A stretch of DNA of 64,000 nt from Ampullaceana balthica (GCA_944989445.1 CALYLW010000128.1:967501-1031500), one strand, 5' to 3'. Positions 44,520-57,113 are shown, numbered from the stretch's first letter. Notes: generated from the sequence alone by a model not told the origin. Numbers and translations are program-made.

Positions 44520-47500
44520 CAATCGCAGCACATGTTAGTGTGGAAGGGTTTAGTTATTACAGCACATGTTAGTGTGGAAGGGTTTAGTTATTACAGCACA
44601 TGTTAGTGTGGAAGGGTTTAGTTTATACAGCACATGTTAGTGTGGAAGGGTTTAGTTTATACAGCACATGTTAGTGTGGAAGGGTTTAGTTTATACAGCA
44701 CATGTTAGTGTGGAAGGGTTTAGTTTATACAGCACATGTTAGTGTGGAAGGGTTTAGTTTATACAGCACATGTTAGTGTGGAAGGGTTTAGTTTATACAG
44801 CACATGTTAGTGTGGAAGGGTTTAGTTTATACAGCACATGTTAGTGTGGAAGGGTTTAGTTTATACAGCACATGTTAGTGTGGAAGGGTTTAGTTTATAC
44901 AGCACATGTTAGTGTGGAAGGGTTTAGTTTATACAGCACATGTTAGTGTGGAAGGGTTTAGTTTATACAGCACATGTTAGTGTGGAAGGGTTTAGTTTAT
45001 ACAGCACATGTTAGTGTGGAAGGGTTTAGTTTATACAGCACATGTTAGTGTGGAAGGGTTTAGTTTATACAGCACATGTTAGTGTGGAAGGGTTTAGTTT
45101 ATACAGCACATGTTAGTGTGGAAGGGTTTAGTTATTACAGCACATGTTAGTGTGGAAGTGTTTAGTTTATACAGCACATGTTAGTGTGGAAGGGTTTAGT
45201 TTATACAGCACATGTTAGTGTGGAAGGGTTTAGTTTATACAGCACATGTTAGTGTGGAAGGTTTTAGTTTATACAGCACATGTTAGTGTGGAAGGCTTTA
45301 GATATTACAGGACATGTTAGTGTTGAAGAGTTTAGTTATTACAGCACATGTTAGTGTGGAAGGGTTTAGTTATTAAAGCACATGTTAGTGTGGAAGGGTT
45401 TAGTTATTACAGGACATGTTAGTGTGGAAGGGTTTAGTTATTACAGGACATGTTAGTGTGGAAGATTTTAGTTATTACAGCACATGTTAGTGTGGAAGGG
45501 TTTAGTTATTACAGCACATGTTAGTGTGGAATGGTTTAGTTATTACAGCACATGTTAGTGTGGAAGGGTTTAGTTATTACAGCACATGTTAGTGTGGAAT
45601 GGTTTAGTTATTACAGGACATGTTAGTGTGGAAGGGTTTAGTTATTTAAGCACATGTTAGTGTGGAAGGGTTTAGTTATTAAAGCACATGTTAGTGTGGA
45701 AGAGTTTAGTTATTACAGCACATGTTAGTGTGGAAGGGTTTAGTTATTACAGCACATGTTAGTGTGGAAGGGTTTAGTTATTACAGCACATGTTAGTGTG
45801 GAAGGGTTTAGTTATTACAGCACATGTTAGTGTGGAAGGGTTTAGTTTATACAGCACATGTTAGTGTGGAAGGGTTTAGTTTATACAGCACATGTTAGTG
45901 TGGAAGGGTTTAGTTTATACAGCACATGTTAGTGTGGAAGGGTTTAGTTTATACAGCACATGTTAGTGTGGAAGGGTTTAGTTTATACAGCACATGTTAG
46001 TGTGGAAGGGTTTAGTTTATACAGCACATGTTAGTGTGGAAGGGTTTAGTTTATACAGCACATGTTAGTGTGGAAGGGTTTAGTTTATACAGCACATGTT
46101 AGTGTGGAAGGGTTTAGTTTATACAGCACATGTTAGTGTGGAAGGGTTTAGTTTATACAGCACATGTTAGTGTGGAAGGGTTTAGTTTATACAGCACATG
46201 TTAGTGTGGAAGGGTTTAGTTTATACAGCACATGTTAGTGTGGAAGGGTTTAGTTATTACAGCACATGTTAGTGTGGAAGTGTTTAGTTTATACAGCACA
46301 TGTTAGTGTGGAAGGGTTTAGTTTATACAGCACATGTTAGTGTGGAAGGGTTTAGTTTATACAGCACATGTTAGTGTGGAAGGTTTTAGTTTATACAGCA
46401 CATGTTAGTGTGGAAGGCTTTAGATATTACAGGACATGTTAGTGTTGAAGAGTTTAGTTATTACAGCACATGTTAGTGTGGAAGGGTTTAGTTATTAAAG
46501 CACATGTTAGTGTGGAAGGGTTTAGTTATTACAGGACATGTTAGTGTGGAAGGGTTTAGTTATTACAGGACATGTTAGTGTGGAAGATTTTAGTTATTAC
46601 AGCACATGTTAGTGTGGAAGGGTTTAGTTATTACAGCACATGTTAGTGTGGAATGGTTTAGTTATTACAGCACATGTTAGTGTGGAAGGGTTTAGTTATT
46701 ACAGCACATGTTAGTGTGGAATGGTTTAGTTATTACAGGACATGTTAGTGTGGAAGGGTTTAGTTATTTAAGCACATGTTAGTGTGGAAGGGTTTAGTTA
46801 TTAAAGCACATGTTAGTGTGGAAGAGTTTAGTTATTACAGCACATGTTAGTGTGGAAGGGTTTAGTTATTACAGCACATGTTAGTGTGGAAGGGTTTAGT
46901 TATTACAGCACATGTTAGTGTGGAAGGGTTTAGTTATTACAGCACATGTTAGTGTGGAAGGGTTTAGTTTATACAGCACATGTTAGTGTGGAAGGGTTTA
47001 GTTTATACAGCACATGTTAGTGTGGAAGGGTTTAGTTTATACAGCACATGTTAGTGTGGAAGGGTTTAGTTTATACAGCACATGTTAGTGTGGAAGGGTT
47101 TAGTTTATACAGCACATGTTAGTGTGGAAGGGTTTAGTTTATACAGCACATGTTAGTGTGGAAGGGTTTAGTTTATACAGCACATGTTAGTGTGGAAGGG
47201 TTTAGTTTATACAGCACATGTTAGTGTGGAAGGGTTTAGTTTATACAGCACATGTTAGTGTGGAAGGGTTTAGTTTATACAGCACATGTTAGTGTGGAAG
47301 GGTTTAGTTTATACAGCACATGTTAGTGTGGAAGGGTTTAGTTATTACAGCACATGTTAGTGTGGAAGTGTTTAGTTTATACAGCACATGTTAGTGTGGA
47401 AGGGTTTAGTTTATACAGCACATGTTAGTGTGGAAGGGTTTAGTTTATACAGCACATGTTAGTGTGGAAGGCTTTAGATATTACAGGACATGTTAGTGTT

Positions 47501-50500
47501 GAAGAGTTTAGTTATTACAGCACATGTTAGTGTGGAAGGGTTTAGTTATTAAAGCACATGTTAGTGTGGAAGGGTTTAGTTATTACAGGACATGTTAGTG
47601 TGGAAGGGTTTAGTTATTACAGGACATGTTAGTGTGGAAGATTTTAGTTATTACAGCACATGTTAGTGTGGAAGGGTTTAGTTATTACAGCACATGTTAG
47701 TGTGGAATGGTTTAGTTTATACAGCACATGTTAGTGTGGAAGGGTTTAGTTTATACAGCACATGTTAGTGTGGAAGGGTTTAGTTTATACAGCACATGTT
47801 AGTGTGGAAGGGTTTAGTTTATACAGCACATGTTAGTGTGGAAGGGTTTAGTTTATACAGCACATGTTAGTGTGGAAGGGTTTAGTTTATACAGCACATG
47901 TTAGTGTGGAAGGGTTTAGTTATTACAGCACATGTTAGTGTGGAAGTGTTTAGTTTATACAGCACATGTTAGTGTGGAAGGGTTTAGTTTATACAGCACA
48001 TGTTAGTGTGGAAGGGTTTAGTTTATACAGCACATGTTAGTGTGGAAGGCTTTAGATATTACAGGACATGTTAGTGTTGAAGAGTTTAGTTATTACAGCA
48101 CATGTTAGTGTGGAAGGGTTTAGTTATTAAAGCACATGTTAGTGTGGAAGGGTTTAGTTATTACAGGACATGTTAGTGTGGAAGGGTTTAGTTATTACAG
48201 GACATGTTAGTGTGGAAGATTTTAGTTATTACAGCACATGTTAGTGTGGAAGGGTTTAGTTATTACAGCACATGTTAGTGTGGAATGGTTTAGTTATTAC
48301 AGCACATGTTAGTGTGGAAGGGTTTAGTTATTACAGCACATGTTAGTGTGGAATGGTTTAGTTATTACAGGACATGTTAGTGTGGAAGGGTTTAGTTATT
48401 TAAGCACATGTTAGTGTGGAAGGGTTTAGTTATTAAAGCACATGTTAGTGTGGAAGAGTTTAGTTATTACAGCACATGTTAGTGTGGAAGGGTTTAGTTA
48501 TTACAGCACATGTTAGTGTGGAAGGGTTTAGTTATTAAAGCACATGTTAGTGTGGAAGGGTTTAGTTATTAAAGCACATGTTAGTGTGGAAGAGTTTAGT
48601 TATTACAGCACATGTTAGTGTGGAAGAGTTTAGTTATTACAGGACATGTTAGTGTGGAAGGGTTTAGTTATTACAGGACATGTTAGTGTGGAAGGTTTTA
48701 GTTATTACAGCACATGTTAGTGTGGAAGGGTTTAGTTATTACAACACATGTTAGTGTGGAAGGGTTTAGTTATTACAGGACATGTTAGTGTGGAAGGTAT
48801 AAGTTATTACTGGACATGTTAGTGTGGAAGGTTTTAGTTATTACAACACATGTTAGTGTGGAAGGGTTTAGTTTATACAGCACATGTTAGTGTGGAAGGG
48901 TTTAGTTTATACAGCACATGTTAGTGTGGAATGTTTTAGTTTATACAGCACATGTTAGTGTGGAAGGCTTTAGATATTACAGGACATGTTAGTGTTGAAG
49001 AGTTTAGTTATTACAGCACATGTTAGTGTGGAAGGGTTTAGTTATTAAAGCACATGTTAGTGTGGAAGGGTTTAGTTATTACAGGACATGTTAGTGTGGA
49101 AGGGTTTAGTTATTACAGGACATGTTAGTGTGGAAGGTTTTAGTTATTACAGCACATGTTAGTGTGGAAGGGTTTAGTTATTACAGCACATGTTAGTGTG
49201 GAATGGTTTAGTTATTACAGCACATGTTAGTGTGGAAGGGTTTAGTTATTACAGCACATGTTAGTGTGGAATGGTTTAGTTATTACAGGACATGTTAGTG
49301 TGGAAGGGTTTAGTTATTTAAGCACATGTTAGTGTGGAAGGGTTTAGTTATTAAAGCACATGTTAGTGTGGAAGAGTTTAGTTATTACAGCACATGTTAG
49401 TGTGGAAGGGTTTAGTTATTACAGCACATGTTAGTGTGGAAGGGTTTAGTTATTAAAGCACATGTTAGTGTGGAAGGGTTTAGTTATTAAAGCACATGTT
49501 AGTGTGGAAGAGTTTAGTTATTACAGCACATGTTAGTGTGGAAGAGTTTAGTTATTACAGGACATGTTAGTGTGGAAGGGTTTAGTTATTACAGGACATG
49601 TTAGTGTGGAAGGTTTTAGTTATTACAGCACATGTTAGTGTGGAAGGGTTTAGTTATTACAACACATGTTAGTGTGGAAGGGTTTAGTTATTACAGGACA
49701 TGTTAGTGTGGAAGGTATAAGTTATTACTGGACATGTTAGTGTGGAAGGTTTTAGTTATTACAACACATGTTAGTGTGGAAGGGTTTAGTTATTACAGCA
49801 CATGTTAGCGTGGAAGGTTTTAGTTATTACAGGACATGTTAGTGTGGAAGGGTTTAGCTATTACAGAACATGTTAGTGTAAAAGGGTTTAGTTATTACAG
49901 GAAATGTTAGTGTGGAAGGGTTTAGTTATTACAGCACATGTTAGTGTGGAAGGGTTTAGTTATTACAGGACATGTTAGTGTGGAAGGTATAAGTTATTAC
50001 TGGACATGTTAGTGTGGAAGGGTTTAGTTATTACAGGACATGTTAGTGGGGAAGGTTTTAGTTATTACAGCACATGTTAGTGTGGAAGGTTTTAGTTATT
50101 ACAGCACATGTTAGTGTGGAAGGGTTTAGTTATTACAGGACATGTTAGTGTGGAAGGTTTTAGTTATTACAGCACATGTTAGTGTGGAAGGGTTTAGTTA
50201 TTACAGGACATGTTAGTGTGGAAGGTATAAGTTATTACTGGACATGTTAGTGTGGAAGGGTTTAGTTATTACAGGACATGTTAGTGGGGAAGGTTTTAGT
50301 TATTACAGGACATGTTAGTGTGGAAGGGTTTAGTTATTACTGGACATGTTAGTGTGGAAGGTTTTAGTTTATACAGCACATGTTAGTGTGGAAGGCTTTA
50401 GATATTACAGGACATGTTAGTGTGGAAGAGTTTAGTTATTACAGGACATGTTAGTGTGGAAGGGTTTAGTTATTACAGCACATGTTAGTGTGGAAGAGGT

Positions 50501-50893
50501 TAGTTATTACAGGACATGTTAGTGTGGAAGGGTTTAGTTATTACAGCACATGTTAGTGTGGAAGGGTTTAGTTATTACAGGACATGTTAGTGTGGAAGGG
50601 TTTAGTTATTACATTACATGTTAGTGTGGAATGGTTTAGTTATTACATACAGCACATGTTAGTGTGGAAGGGTTTAGTTATTACAGAACATGTTAGTGTA
50701 GAATGGTTTAGTTATTACAGCACATGTTAATGTGGAAGGTTTTAGTTATTACAGCACATGTTAGTGTGGAAGGGTTTAGTTATTACAGGACATGTTAGTG
50801 TGGAAGGTTTTAGTTATTACAGCACATGTTAGTTTGGAAGGGTTTAGTTATTACAGCACATGTTAGTGTGGAAGGGTTTAGTTATTACAACAC
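44520..50893 (+). repeat. 34-bp satellite, about 187 units, with higher-order repeats
   Basis: Unit CACATGTTAGTGTGGAAGGG then TTTAGTTTATACAG (34 bp). Variants are GTTATTACAG/GTTTATACAG, CAGCAC/CAGGAC, AAGCAC, GAAGAG and GAATGG. Marker variants show block duplication. GAAGTG occurs at 45155, 46277, 47365 and 47943 (steps of 33, 32 and 17 units). GAAGGCTTTAGATA occurs at 45291, 46413, 47467, 48045, 48963 and 50391 (steps of 33, 31, 17, 27 and 42 units). Uniform GTTTATACAG runs begin each block. The right third is more mixed. Confidence 0.97.
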
Positions 50894-51984
50894 AGTTCGT
50901 ACCACATGTTGATGTGACAGAGACAGAATGCCTAAGATCGATATATTGACAAGATGTCTAACTGAAGTTCTACCGTATCACACACATATAACATCCTGTG
51001 TCCTATTTATATCTGCCTTATGTTTTCTTCGGCACATGTTTAAAAAAAACTCGGAAAAGGTAGTTGGGTATCTTTGAACTCTCCACCCTCACTAAATGCC
51101 TAAACCCCAGAACCAACAGCAACACCCAAAAAATAAGAGAACTTTTTTGTACATCTAGAAAACCAATGACGTCAACTAAGTAGATTTTTTAAATATATTA
51201 CTCAAGAAACACAAGGGAATGGAAAGGGCGCGAGTTTGTTAAATTGTTTCAGCAAGGCACGGATGGTAACAGTTATTACATCACCAACTATTTACAAACC
51301 AAACCTTTAAGTTTTAAAAATTACAACAAGCCCAAATTATTTTCAACCCTTTGTTTTGTCCAGGTTTTTAAAAAATAACAAGAACAAAATATAAAAAAAA
51401 ATAATAAACAAATAGAAAACGTTCATTTATTTTTTTATTTTTGTTATTACAGTAAACGACTAAAGTATACTTTATTATTCTATTTAGGTGAGGTAAATTT
51501 TTAACATGGTCGCGATAGGAATGGAGTAAGGAATGAGAGGGAGTGGGTTAGATTTAAATTTTAAAAAAAATATTGGCTCATCTCAACTGGTAACTAATAA
51601 TGTCGTCATATTTCAAACACTCATTAACTTCCTGTCATTGATTCATTCAAAGAACCAAAATCATTTTTGTGTTTTATGATTTTTGTTTCATGTTCAGAAG
51701 AAATAGTTTTAGATTGTCAGAACTTCATTTTATTTCCATTTGACAGATAATTCTCAAGCATTTTCGTGTTAAAAGTATGTCACATGGAATATTTCAAATG
51801 GAAATTTGTTTTGGATAAATTTTCGCTGGCCGTAATATGAACACATAAGAGTCGCATTTTGGCCACCGCTGTTAGAGACTATTATAGAGTATAGACATTG
51901 CAGCCACATTTTCACGGGTTTTTTTTTAGTCTCATTACCTCTTTTCTTTCGCGGTCGTAGGTAGTTCAAATGTTTCCATTAGAA
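50894..51984. other. Unannotated spacer
   Basis: AT-rich, no recognised feature. Confidence 0.4.
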
Positions 51985-52245
51985 CATTCTCGGGCTTGGT
52001 AGACCCTGGCGGCGCCCATCCCTCTCCAGGTCAGCGGAGGACTTTCTTAGCGTTAGTCATTCAGCAACATTTGTATAGTGGCTTTAACGTGGGCTCGATC
52101 CCACGCCCCTCAGCTTGTGAGGCGAACGCACGATTGACTTCTCTATCCAGCCGCCTCAGGTACCCGGGCGCAATTTTACCATGCGGGTAATTGCACGGCA
52201 ATGGGTACCCGTCGACAGGCCTAATCGTAACACGCGTGAAGCCAT
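51985..52245 (-). mobile_element. tRNA-derived SINE-like copy
   Basis: On the minus strand, a B-box-like GTGGGATCGAGCCCAC (52089-52104) is preceded by an A-box-like GGCTGGATAGAGAAG (about 52137-52155). This is the spacing of a tRNA-type pol III promoter, and the T-arm-like stem GTGGG/CCCAC is intact. Boundaries are uncertain and no target duplication was found. Confidence 0.4.
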
Positions 52246-52660
52246 TTAAAACGTCATTAAATAAGTTGAAAGAAATGTATTAGTTAAGTAAAACGTTTAT
52301 TTAAAGTTGCGCGTTTTTTATGTGACGTCACATTACTTTAACCCCCCCTTCCCCATCGCACACATCGTCACAAATGCTTGACCCCCCTAGGCTCGTGACG
52401 TTATTTATGGATGGCCCCTATCATCATCATTTTATGGAACTATTTCATATTTATACGATGATAAAATGATTTCTGTTTATAGTTTTCTATAGTGTAGTTT
52501 TCTATATGCATAGAGATTTCATAGTTGATCTTGCGCAAGAAAATCTGAACGTCATTATGCAAGCTATAGTTGTACCAATTTTGACGTATAGGTACGGATT
52601 CTTGAGGTATTAAATAAAAGAAAGACAAAAGCCTGAAATCGTAATTTCTTCCAATGTTTC
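52246..52660. other. Unannotated spacer
   Basis: Nothing recognised. Confidence 0.4.
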
Positions 52661-53412
52661 GTTTATCTCATCTCAACTCATCTCATCTCATCTCAACTCA
52701 TTTCATCTCATCTCCTTCATCTCATCTCATTTCATCTCATCTCATTTCATATCATCTCATCTCAACTCATTTTATCGCATCTCATCTCAACTCATCTCAT
52801 CTAAAACTCATCTAATCTCATCTCAACTCATTTCATCTCATCTCATCTCAACTCATTTCATCGCATCTCAACTCATTTCATCTCATCTCATTTCATCTCA
52901 TCTCATTTCATCTCATCTCATCTCATCTCAACACATTTGATCTTATTTCATCTCATTTCATCTCATCTCAACTCATTTCATCTCATTTCATCTCATTTCA
53001 TCTCATTTCATCTCATTTCATCTCATTTCATCTCATTTCATCTCATTTCATCTCATTTCATCTCATTTCATCTCATTTCATCTCATTTCATCTCATTTCA
53101 TCTCAACTCATTTCATCTCATTTCATCTCAACTCCTCTCATCTCAACTCATTTCATCTCATTTCATCTCATCTCCTCTCATCTCAACTCATTTCATCTCA
53201 TTTCATCTCCTCTCATCTCAACTCATTTCATCTCATTTCATCTCAACTCCTCTCATCTCAACTCATTTCATCTCATTTCATCTCCTCTCAACTCAACTCA
53301 TTTCATCTCTACTCATCTCATTTCACCTCAACTCATCTCATCTCAACTCATTTCATCTCTACTCATCTCATTTCATCTCAACTCAACTCATCTCATCTCA
53401 TCTCATCTCAAC
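52661..53412 (+). repeat. Pentamer repeat (TCTCA/TTTCA/ACTCA)n
   Basis: A 750-bp run of TCATC/TCATT pentamers. The centre (52975-53105) is a pure TCTCATTTCA dimer, and the edges mix in AACTCA and CCTCTCA. Confidence 0.96.
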
Positions 53413-53640
53413 GTTCTAATAACCCAAGCGTCCACCGGCCACGGCTATGGGAGACCACGCAATTTCCCAGCCGACTCTGTTTTCCTAACTAATATCAGGT
53501 ATCCATTCGGAGCTAAGTGGACTCAGGGACACGCTTGGCCCCGGGAAAAGATCCCCGCCTTCCCTGAGATTCGAGCCCCTGACCATCGGTACCTCAGCCG
53601 AGCACGCATACCACTCGACCAACCTCATAGTTATGATAAA
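53413..53640 (-). mobile_element. tRNA-derived SINE
   Basis: Minus-strand A box TGGTCGAGTGG (53611-53621) and B box GGGCTCGAATCTC (53566-53578) form a tRNA-like head. The body contains GAATGGATACCTGATATTAG and TGGGAAATTGCGTGGTCTCC. The 3' end abuts the TCTCA pentamer array, and the tail may have seeded it. No clear target duplication. Confidence 0.6.
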
Positions 53641-53879
53641 CATCTGAAAATCCTAACAATTTTGTCTAAACTTTTTTAAAGTGAAATCTTCACTCACGTT
53701 ACAAGTTTGACAAATGATGTGTTGCTTGATCTATCTTTACGGACAGAAACTGGTCAGATTTATATAGGCGATCGATCTATCCGTATAAGCGATGGATAAA
53801 TAAGTCATGTAACGAAGAACCAATGAAATTTGTTGGTTTAATAAATATGTATTGACCAGCCGTGGAATCAAAGAGACTA

Positions 53880-53935
53880 AATAAGTCGTCGCCTGACTAG
53901 GCGATCAGTCCAAATACATCGGTTATTGAATAATA
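53880..53935 (+). repeat. Isolated unit of the 31-bp repeat at 55.7 kb
   Basis: AAGTCGTCGCCTGACTAGGC then GATCAGTCCAAATACATCGG matches 55723-55770 in the same orientation, so the ~1.8 kb between looks like an insertion into, or expansion within, this repeat. Confidence 0.6.
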
Positions 53936-54370
53936 TAAACAACTAGACGTCCCTCGGCGTAGCATACGCCGCAGACTTGCTCATGGAGTGTGCAAAGAAA
54001 GAGGAGAATGAACGGAAAGAAAATACAGTACGAAGAAATAAAAAAACGCGAGTGAACGTCGGTATTGGAGGGGGGGGGGTGACTGCCAACTCATTGTTGG
54101 TTTCGAGACATATACAGGCGAAATTCGGTACACCCCTAACTTCTATGAAGTCAGCTATAAAAGGATAATCGGTTTAAAATCGGAGTTACATAATCGATAA
54201 TCGGTTTTAAAAAAAAACAAAAAAAAACCACGCAATTAACAAACCTACATATGATTAACCCTCGATAGGGTCGGCCAATCACAGTTTATGTTTAAGGGAT
54301 GGTAGTATTAAATGGAGGCGGGTAACAACAACTTCAGTGTGCATGTCTTCAAGTTTACTCGCTATTTTTC

Positions 54371-54878
54371 AATCCCGTATATTAACTTCACCGCCGTCTC
54401 TTGGGTTCGCGGTCGGTCGGTCGGGAGGGCGAAAAAACAAAAGTAAAAAATGACCACCTTCCCGTGAAGCCATCGAGCACACGGAGCCGTGTAACCTAAC
54501 AATGCATCGTATCAAAATTTCAGATCGATCGAACGTACCGTAATTAAATTAATGCATGTTTAGTTTATCTATATAAACTATATGTAGCGGTGGCTATTGT
54601 TTACATTTTACGGGTCACTTGAATTCACGCCAGCCAGCGGTGAACACATCTCGTGTTTTAACCAGGTGGTTTACACCACGAGTTGAGTTAACGTGTTGAC
54701 GCCACCCGTCCATGTCCACACCCCCTCCCCCTTCCCCCAGTTTTAAAGCCAGGGAAGATAATTTCGGTTTCAGTCTGTAAATGTTTGTCGCGTTTGAACA
54801 AAATCAATACTTTTAGTTATGTCTCATATATAAGGGATTTATAGTCAAAAACTTTGTTTTTACGGGGTTGTTTTATTT
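54371..54878 (+). mobile_element. AAATCCCTTATA family, copy 3
   Basis: AATCCCGTATATTAACTTCA start, GGTCGGTCGGTCGGGAGGGC block, TTTCAGATCGATCGAACGTA core, ATATAAGGGATTTATAGTCA end and then TTTTTACGGGGTTGTTTTAT. Confidence 0.75.
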
Positions 54879-55403
54879 AAATCCCTTATATTAACTTCAC
54901 CGCCGTCCCTCTCTGTCTGTCGTTCGTCGTCGGGCGGGCGGAGAAACAAAAGTCAAAAATCACCCATTTACAGTGATGCCATTGAGCTGAAATTTGACAC
55001 AGAGGCTTGTGTCACCTAACAATGCATCGTATCAAAATTTCAGATCGATCGAACGTTCAGTTATTAAATTAATGCATTTTTAGTGTATCTCTATATGAGG
55101 TATGTAATAAAATTTCACAGTTTTTTATTTTTTTTTCACGTGACAGCTCAGTTCACGCGTTGACGCGATGTACCGGCGCGCTTTTGCTTACATTTTACGT
55201 GTCACGCTGAGCTCGGTCCAGCGATCAGTGACCAGACCTTTCTCCTCTCCCACCCGCCCCCGGGGTTATAAAGCAAAGGGAAGTTAAGACAGATTCAATC
55301 TGTAAATGTTTGTCGCGTTTGAACATAATCTATACTTTTAGTTATGTCTCATATATAAGGGTTTTATAGTCAAAAACTTTGTTTTTACGGGGTTGTTTTA
55401 TTT
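54879..55403 (+). mobile_element. AAATCCCTTATA family, copy 4 (tandem with copy 3)
   Basis: Follows copy 3 directly, sharing the TTGTTTTATT junction. Same order of blocks, with a GGGCGGGCGG run, and its terminal palindrome reads AAGGGTTTTAT. Copies 3 and 4 are spaced by about 508 bp, which looks like a tandem duplication or tandem insertion. Confidence 0.75.
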
Positions 55404-55722
55404 ATTTACTTGGTGCTGCTTTTTGTGTCTGTACTCTCACTCCCCCCCCAACCGTTCTTTGCACTGTCTATGATGAGCAAGTCTGCGGCGTATGCTATGC
55501 AATGAAGGGGTATGAGAACGGGAACAAACAGACATTTTTAAAAATAAAAATAAAAAACAATGTATTCGATGGGGCTTGAAACCATTGTTGGTCACCCCTC
55601 TACTACCTTCGCTTTCCAACCGTTAACTGTGATTAGTTGACCCCAGCGAGGGTCATTCGTCATCCTCGGTTGCACATACTTGCAGCTTGTCTCCCATGAA
55701 GAAAATTATATATATATAGATA
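55404..55722. other. Flank sharing pieces with 53.95-54.3 kb in inverted sense
   Basis: GCAAGTCTGCGGCGTATGCT (about 55478) is the reverse complement of AGCATACGCCGCAGACTTGC near 53962. TGTGATTAGTTGACCCC with CGAGGGTCAT (about 55629) is roughly the reverse complement of CCCTCGATAGGGTCGGCC with AATCACA (about 54261). The pieces are inverted but not in mirror order. Confidence 0.5.
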
Positions 55723-55890
55723 AGTCGTCGCCTGACTAGGCGATCTGTCCAACAACATCTGTTAGTGAAGGCGATCTGTCCAACAACATCTGTTAGTGAA
55801 GGCGACCAGTCCAACAACATCTGTTAGTGAAGGCGACCAGTCCAACAACATCTGTTAGTGAAGGCGACCAGTCCAACAACATCTATTATT
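55723..55890 (+). repeat. 31-bp minisatellite
   Basis: Five copies of GGCGATCTGTCCAACAACAT then CTGTTAGTGAA. TCTGT changes to CCAGT in the right copies. Confidence 0.93.
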
Positions 55891-56189
55891 TAAGAACATA
55901 AACTCACACACAAACCTCGGACATCGAATCTTTATTGTCCATCTGAGGGCTGACGAGACGGCCTCGTATGTCGAGGGCATTAAATCATATCAACGTGATG
56001 TAATCAATACGCCTGGAATGGGATCGCTGTATCCAGACAAACAAGCCAATAGATTTATCTGGGACACATGTGCTGACCAGGCAGTGGCTTCCAGGCATGT
56101 TGACCACATGACCCAGACCTGTGTATTCATAAACTGATAGCGATATTCTATTGCCACGGACGACATGTATACGTCTATTAAAACTTTTT

Positions 56190-56471
56190 AAAATCTTATC
56201 TCACCGTATCTGTTACAGATGCTCCTTCTGTACAGAATATTATTGTGTTCTGCACTTATCCATGATTTATGTCTAGTTTTGCATTTTTATTAGAGTTTTA
56301 AATGCTGATAGAGTGTTGGACTTCTTAGTATCTTCAGGCAACCCAATTCACGCCTGAATTCCTGCAGGAAGAGCAAGAATTTGGACGTGTTTATTCTTGC
56401 GTACTACATAAGAAAAGTGCTTTCCTCTCTGTCTGTATTAGATTATCTTTGTTTTGTACTTCCATTAATTG
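56190..56471 (-). mobile_element. LINE 3' end, third copy (part 1)
   Basis: Minus-strand copy of the same LINE end: tail TCTTATCTCACCG, GCTCCTTCTGTACAG, GTTTTAAATGCTGATAGAGT and CTTCAGGCAACCCAATTCAC. More diverged than the copies at 20 and 26 kb. It breaks at the TTAA element and resumes near 57135. Confidence 0.8.
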
Positions 56472-57113
56472 TTAACGCAATTTCCCTTGGAAAAATTTGG
56501 TTTATAGATTCGAAATGTCTGTCAAGCTTGACAATGCAACTCCTCCTGAACCATACCAGATAGAAGGTTCTTGTCTTTTTCAAATATGCTAAGGAGGTCC
56601 CAAGGATGTGCAACGGCCAAGAAATTACGAAAAGTTTAATGAATTTCCTGGAAAATAATAAAAGAAACCGACCAAAAAAATATCGGTATTTTGTCAATTT
56701 CTCGCAAACCATAACATCTATCGCGTTGAAACAAACGTCAAACAAAAGCTAATATAAGATAATATTTAGAACAATGTTGGAGAGGAATTTTTGAAAAATG
56801 TCATTTCGTTCGACTCCCGTAATTTTAGCAGCAATTTTATTTAAGCAATTGTTTCGTTTAGTTTCAAATTGATTGATTTGAAATGACTTTTAATTTAATC
56901 TAGAATGATAGCTAATGGGTTTTTCCCGCTTTGTGAATGCGTTGCGCATTATATTGACACATTCTTGGTGTGATGTAGCGTGAGTGGATATAACGTCATA
57001 TTTTGTTTAGATTCTATATTACTGATTTGAAATGACTTTTAATATAATCTAGAACTAGAATGATTTCACTTGAATAAAAAAAATCGGAAATTCTTTTCGG
57101 AAATTGCGTTTAA
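56472..57113. mobile_element. 642-bp TTAA-flanked element inside the LINE
   Basis: Ends TTAACGCAATTTCC and GGAAATTGCGTTTAA form inverted repeats, with TTAA at both borders, and LINE sequence continues on either side. The TTAA target suggests a piggyBac- or Kolobok-like non-autonomous element. The CGCAATTTCC end fits neither consensus firmly. TTTGAAATGACTTTTAAT recurs inside (near 56876 and 57023). No transposase found. Confidence 0.65.

Noticed and set aside
44520..50893. Telomere-like satellite, since each 34-bp unit contains GGGTTTAG
   Set aside because: Only one such motif per unit within a longer unrelated sequence. Animal telomeres are pure short repeats. The TTAGGG in the 28-bp array at 40.7 kb is rejected for the same reason.
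44520..50893. loxP-like 34-bp recombination sites
   Set aside because: The same length is coincidence. There is no inverted-arm and spacer structure.
52053..52190. Genuine tRNA gene around the GATCGAGCCC motif
   Set aside because: The acceptor stem and anticodon arm cannot be folded convincingly. A SINE-like tRNA-derived copy fits better.
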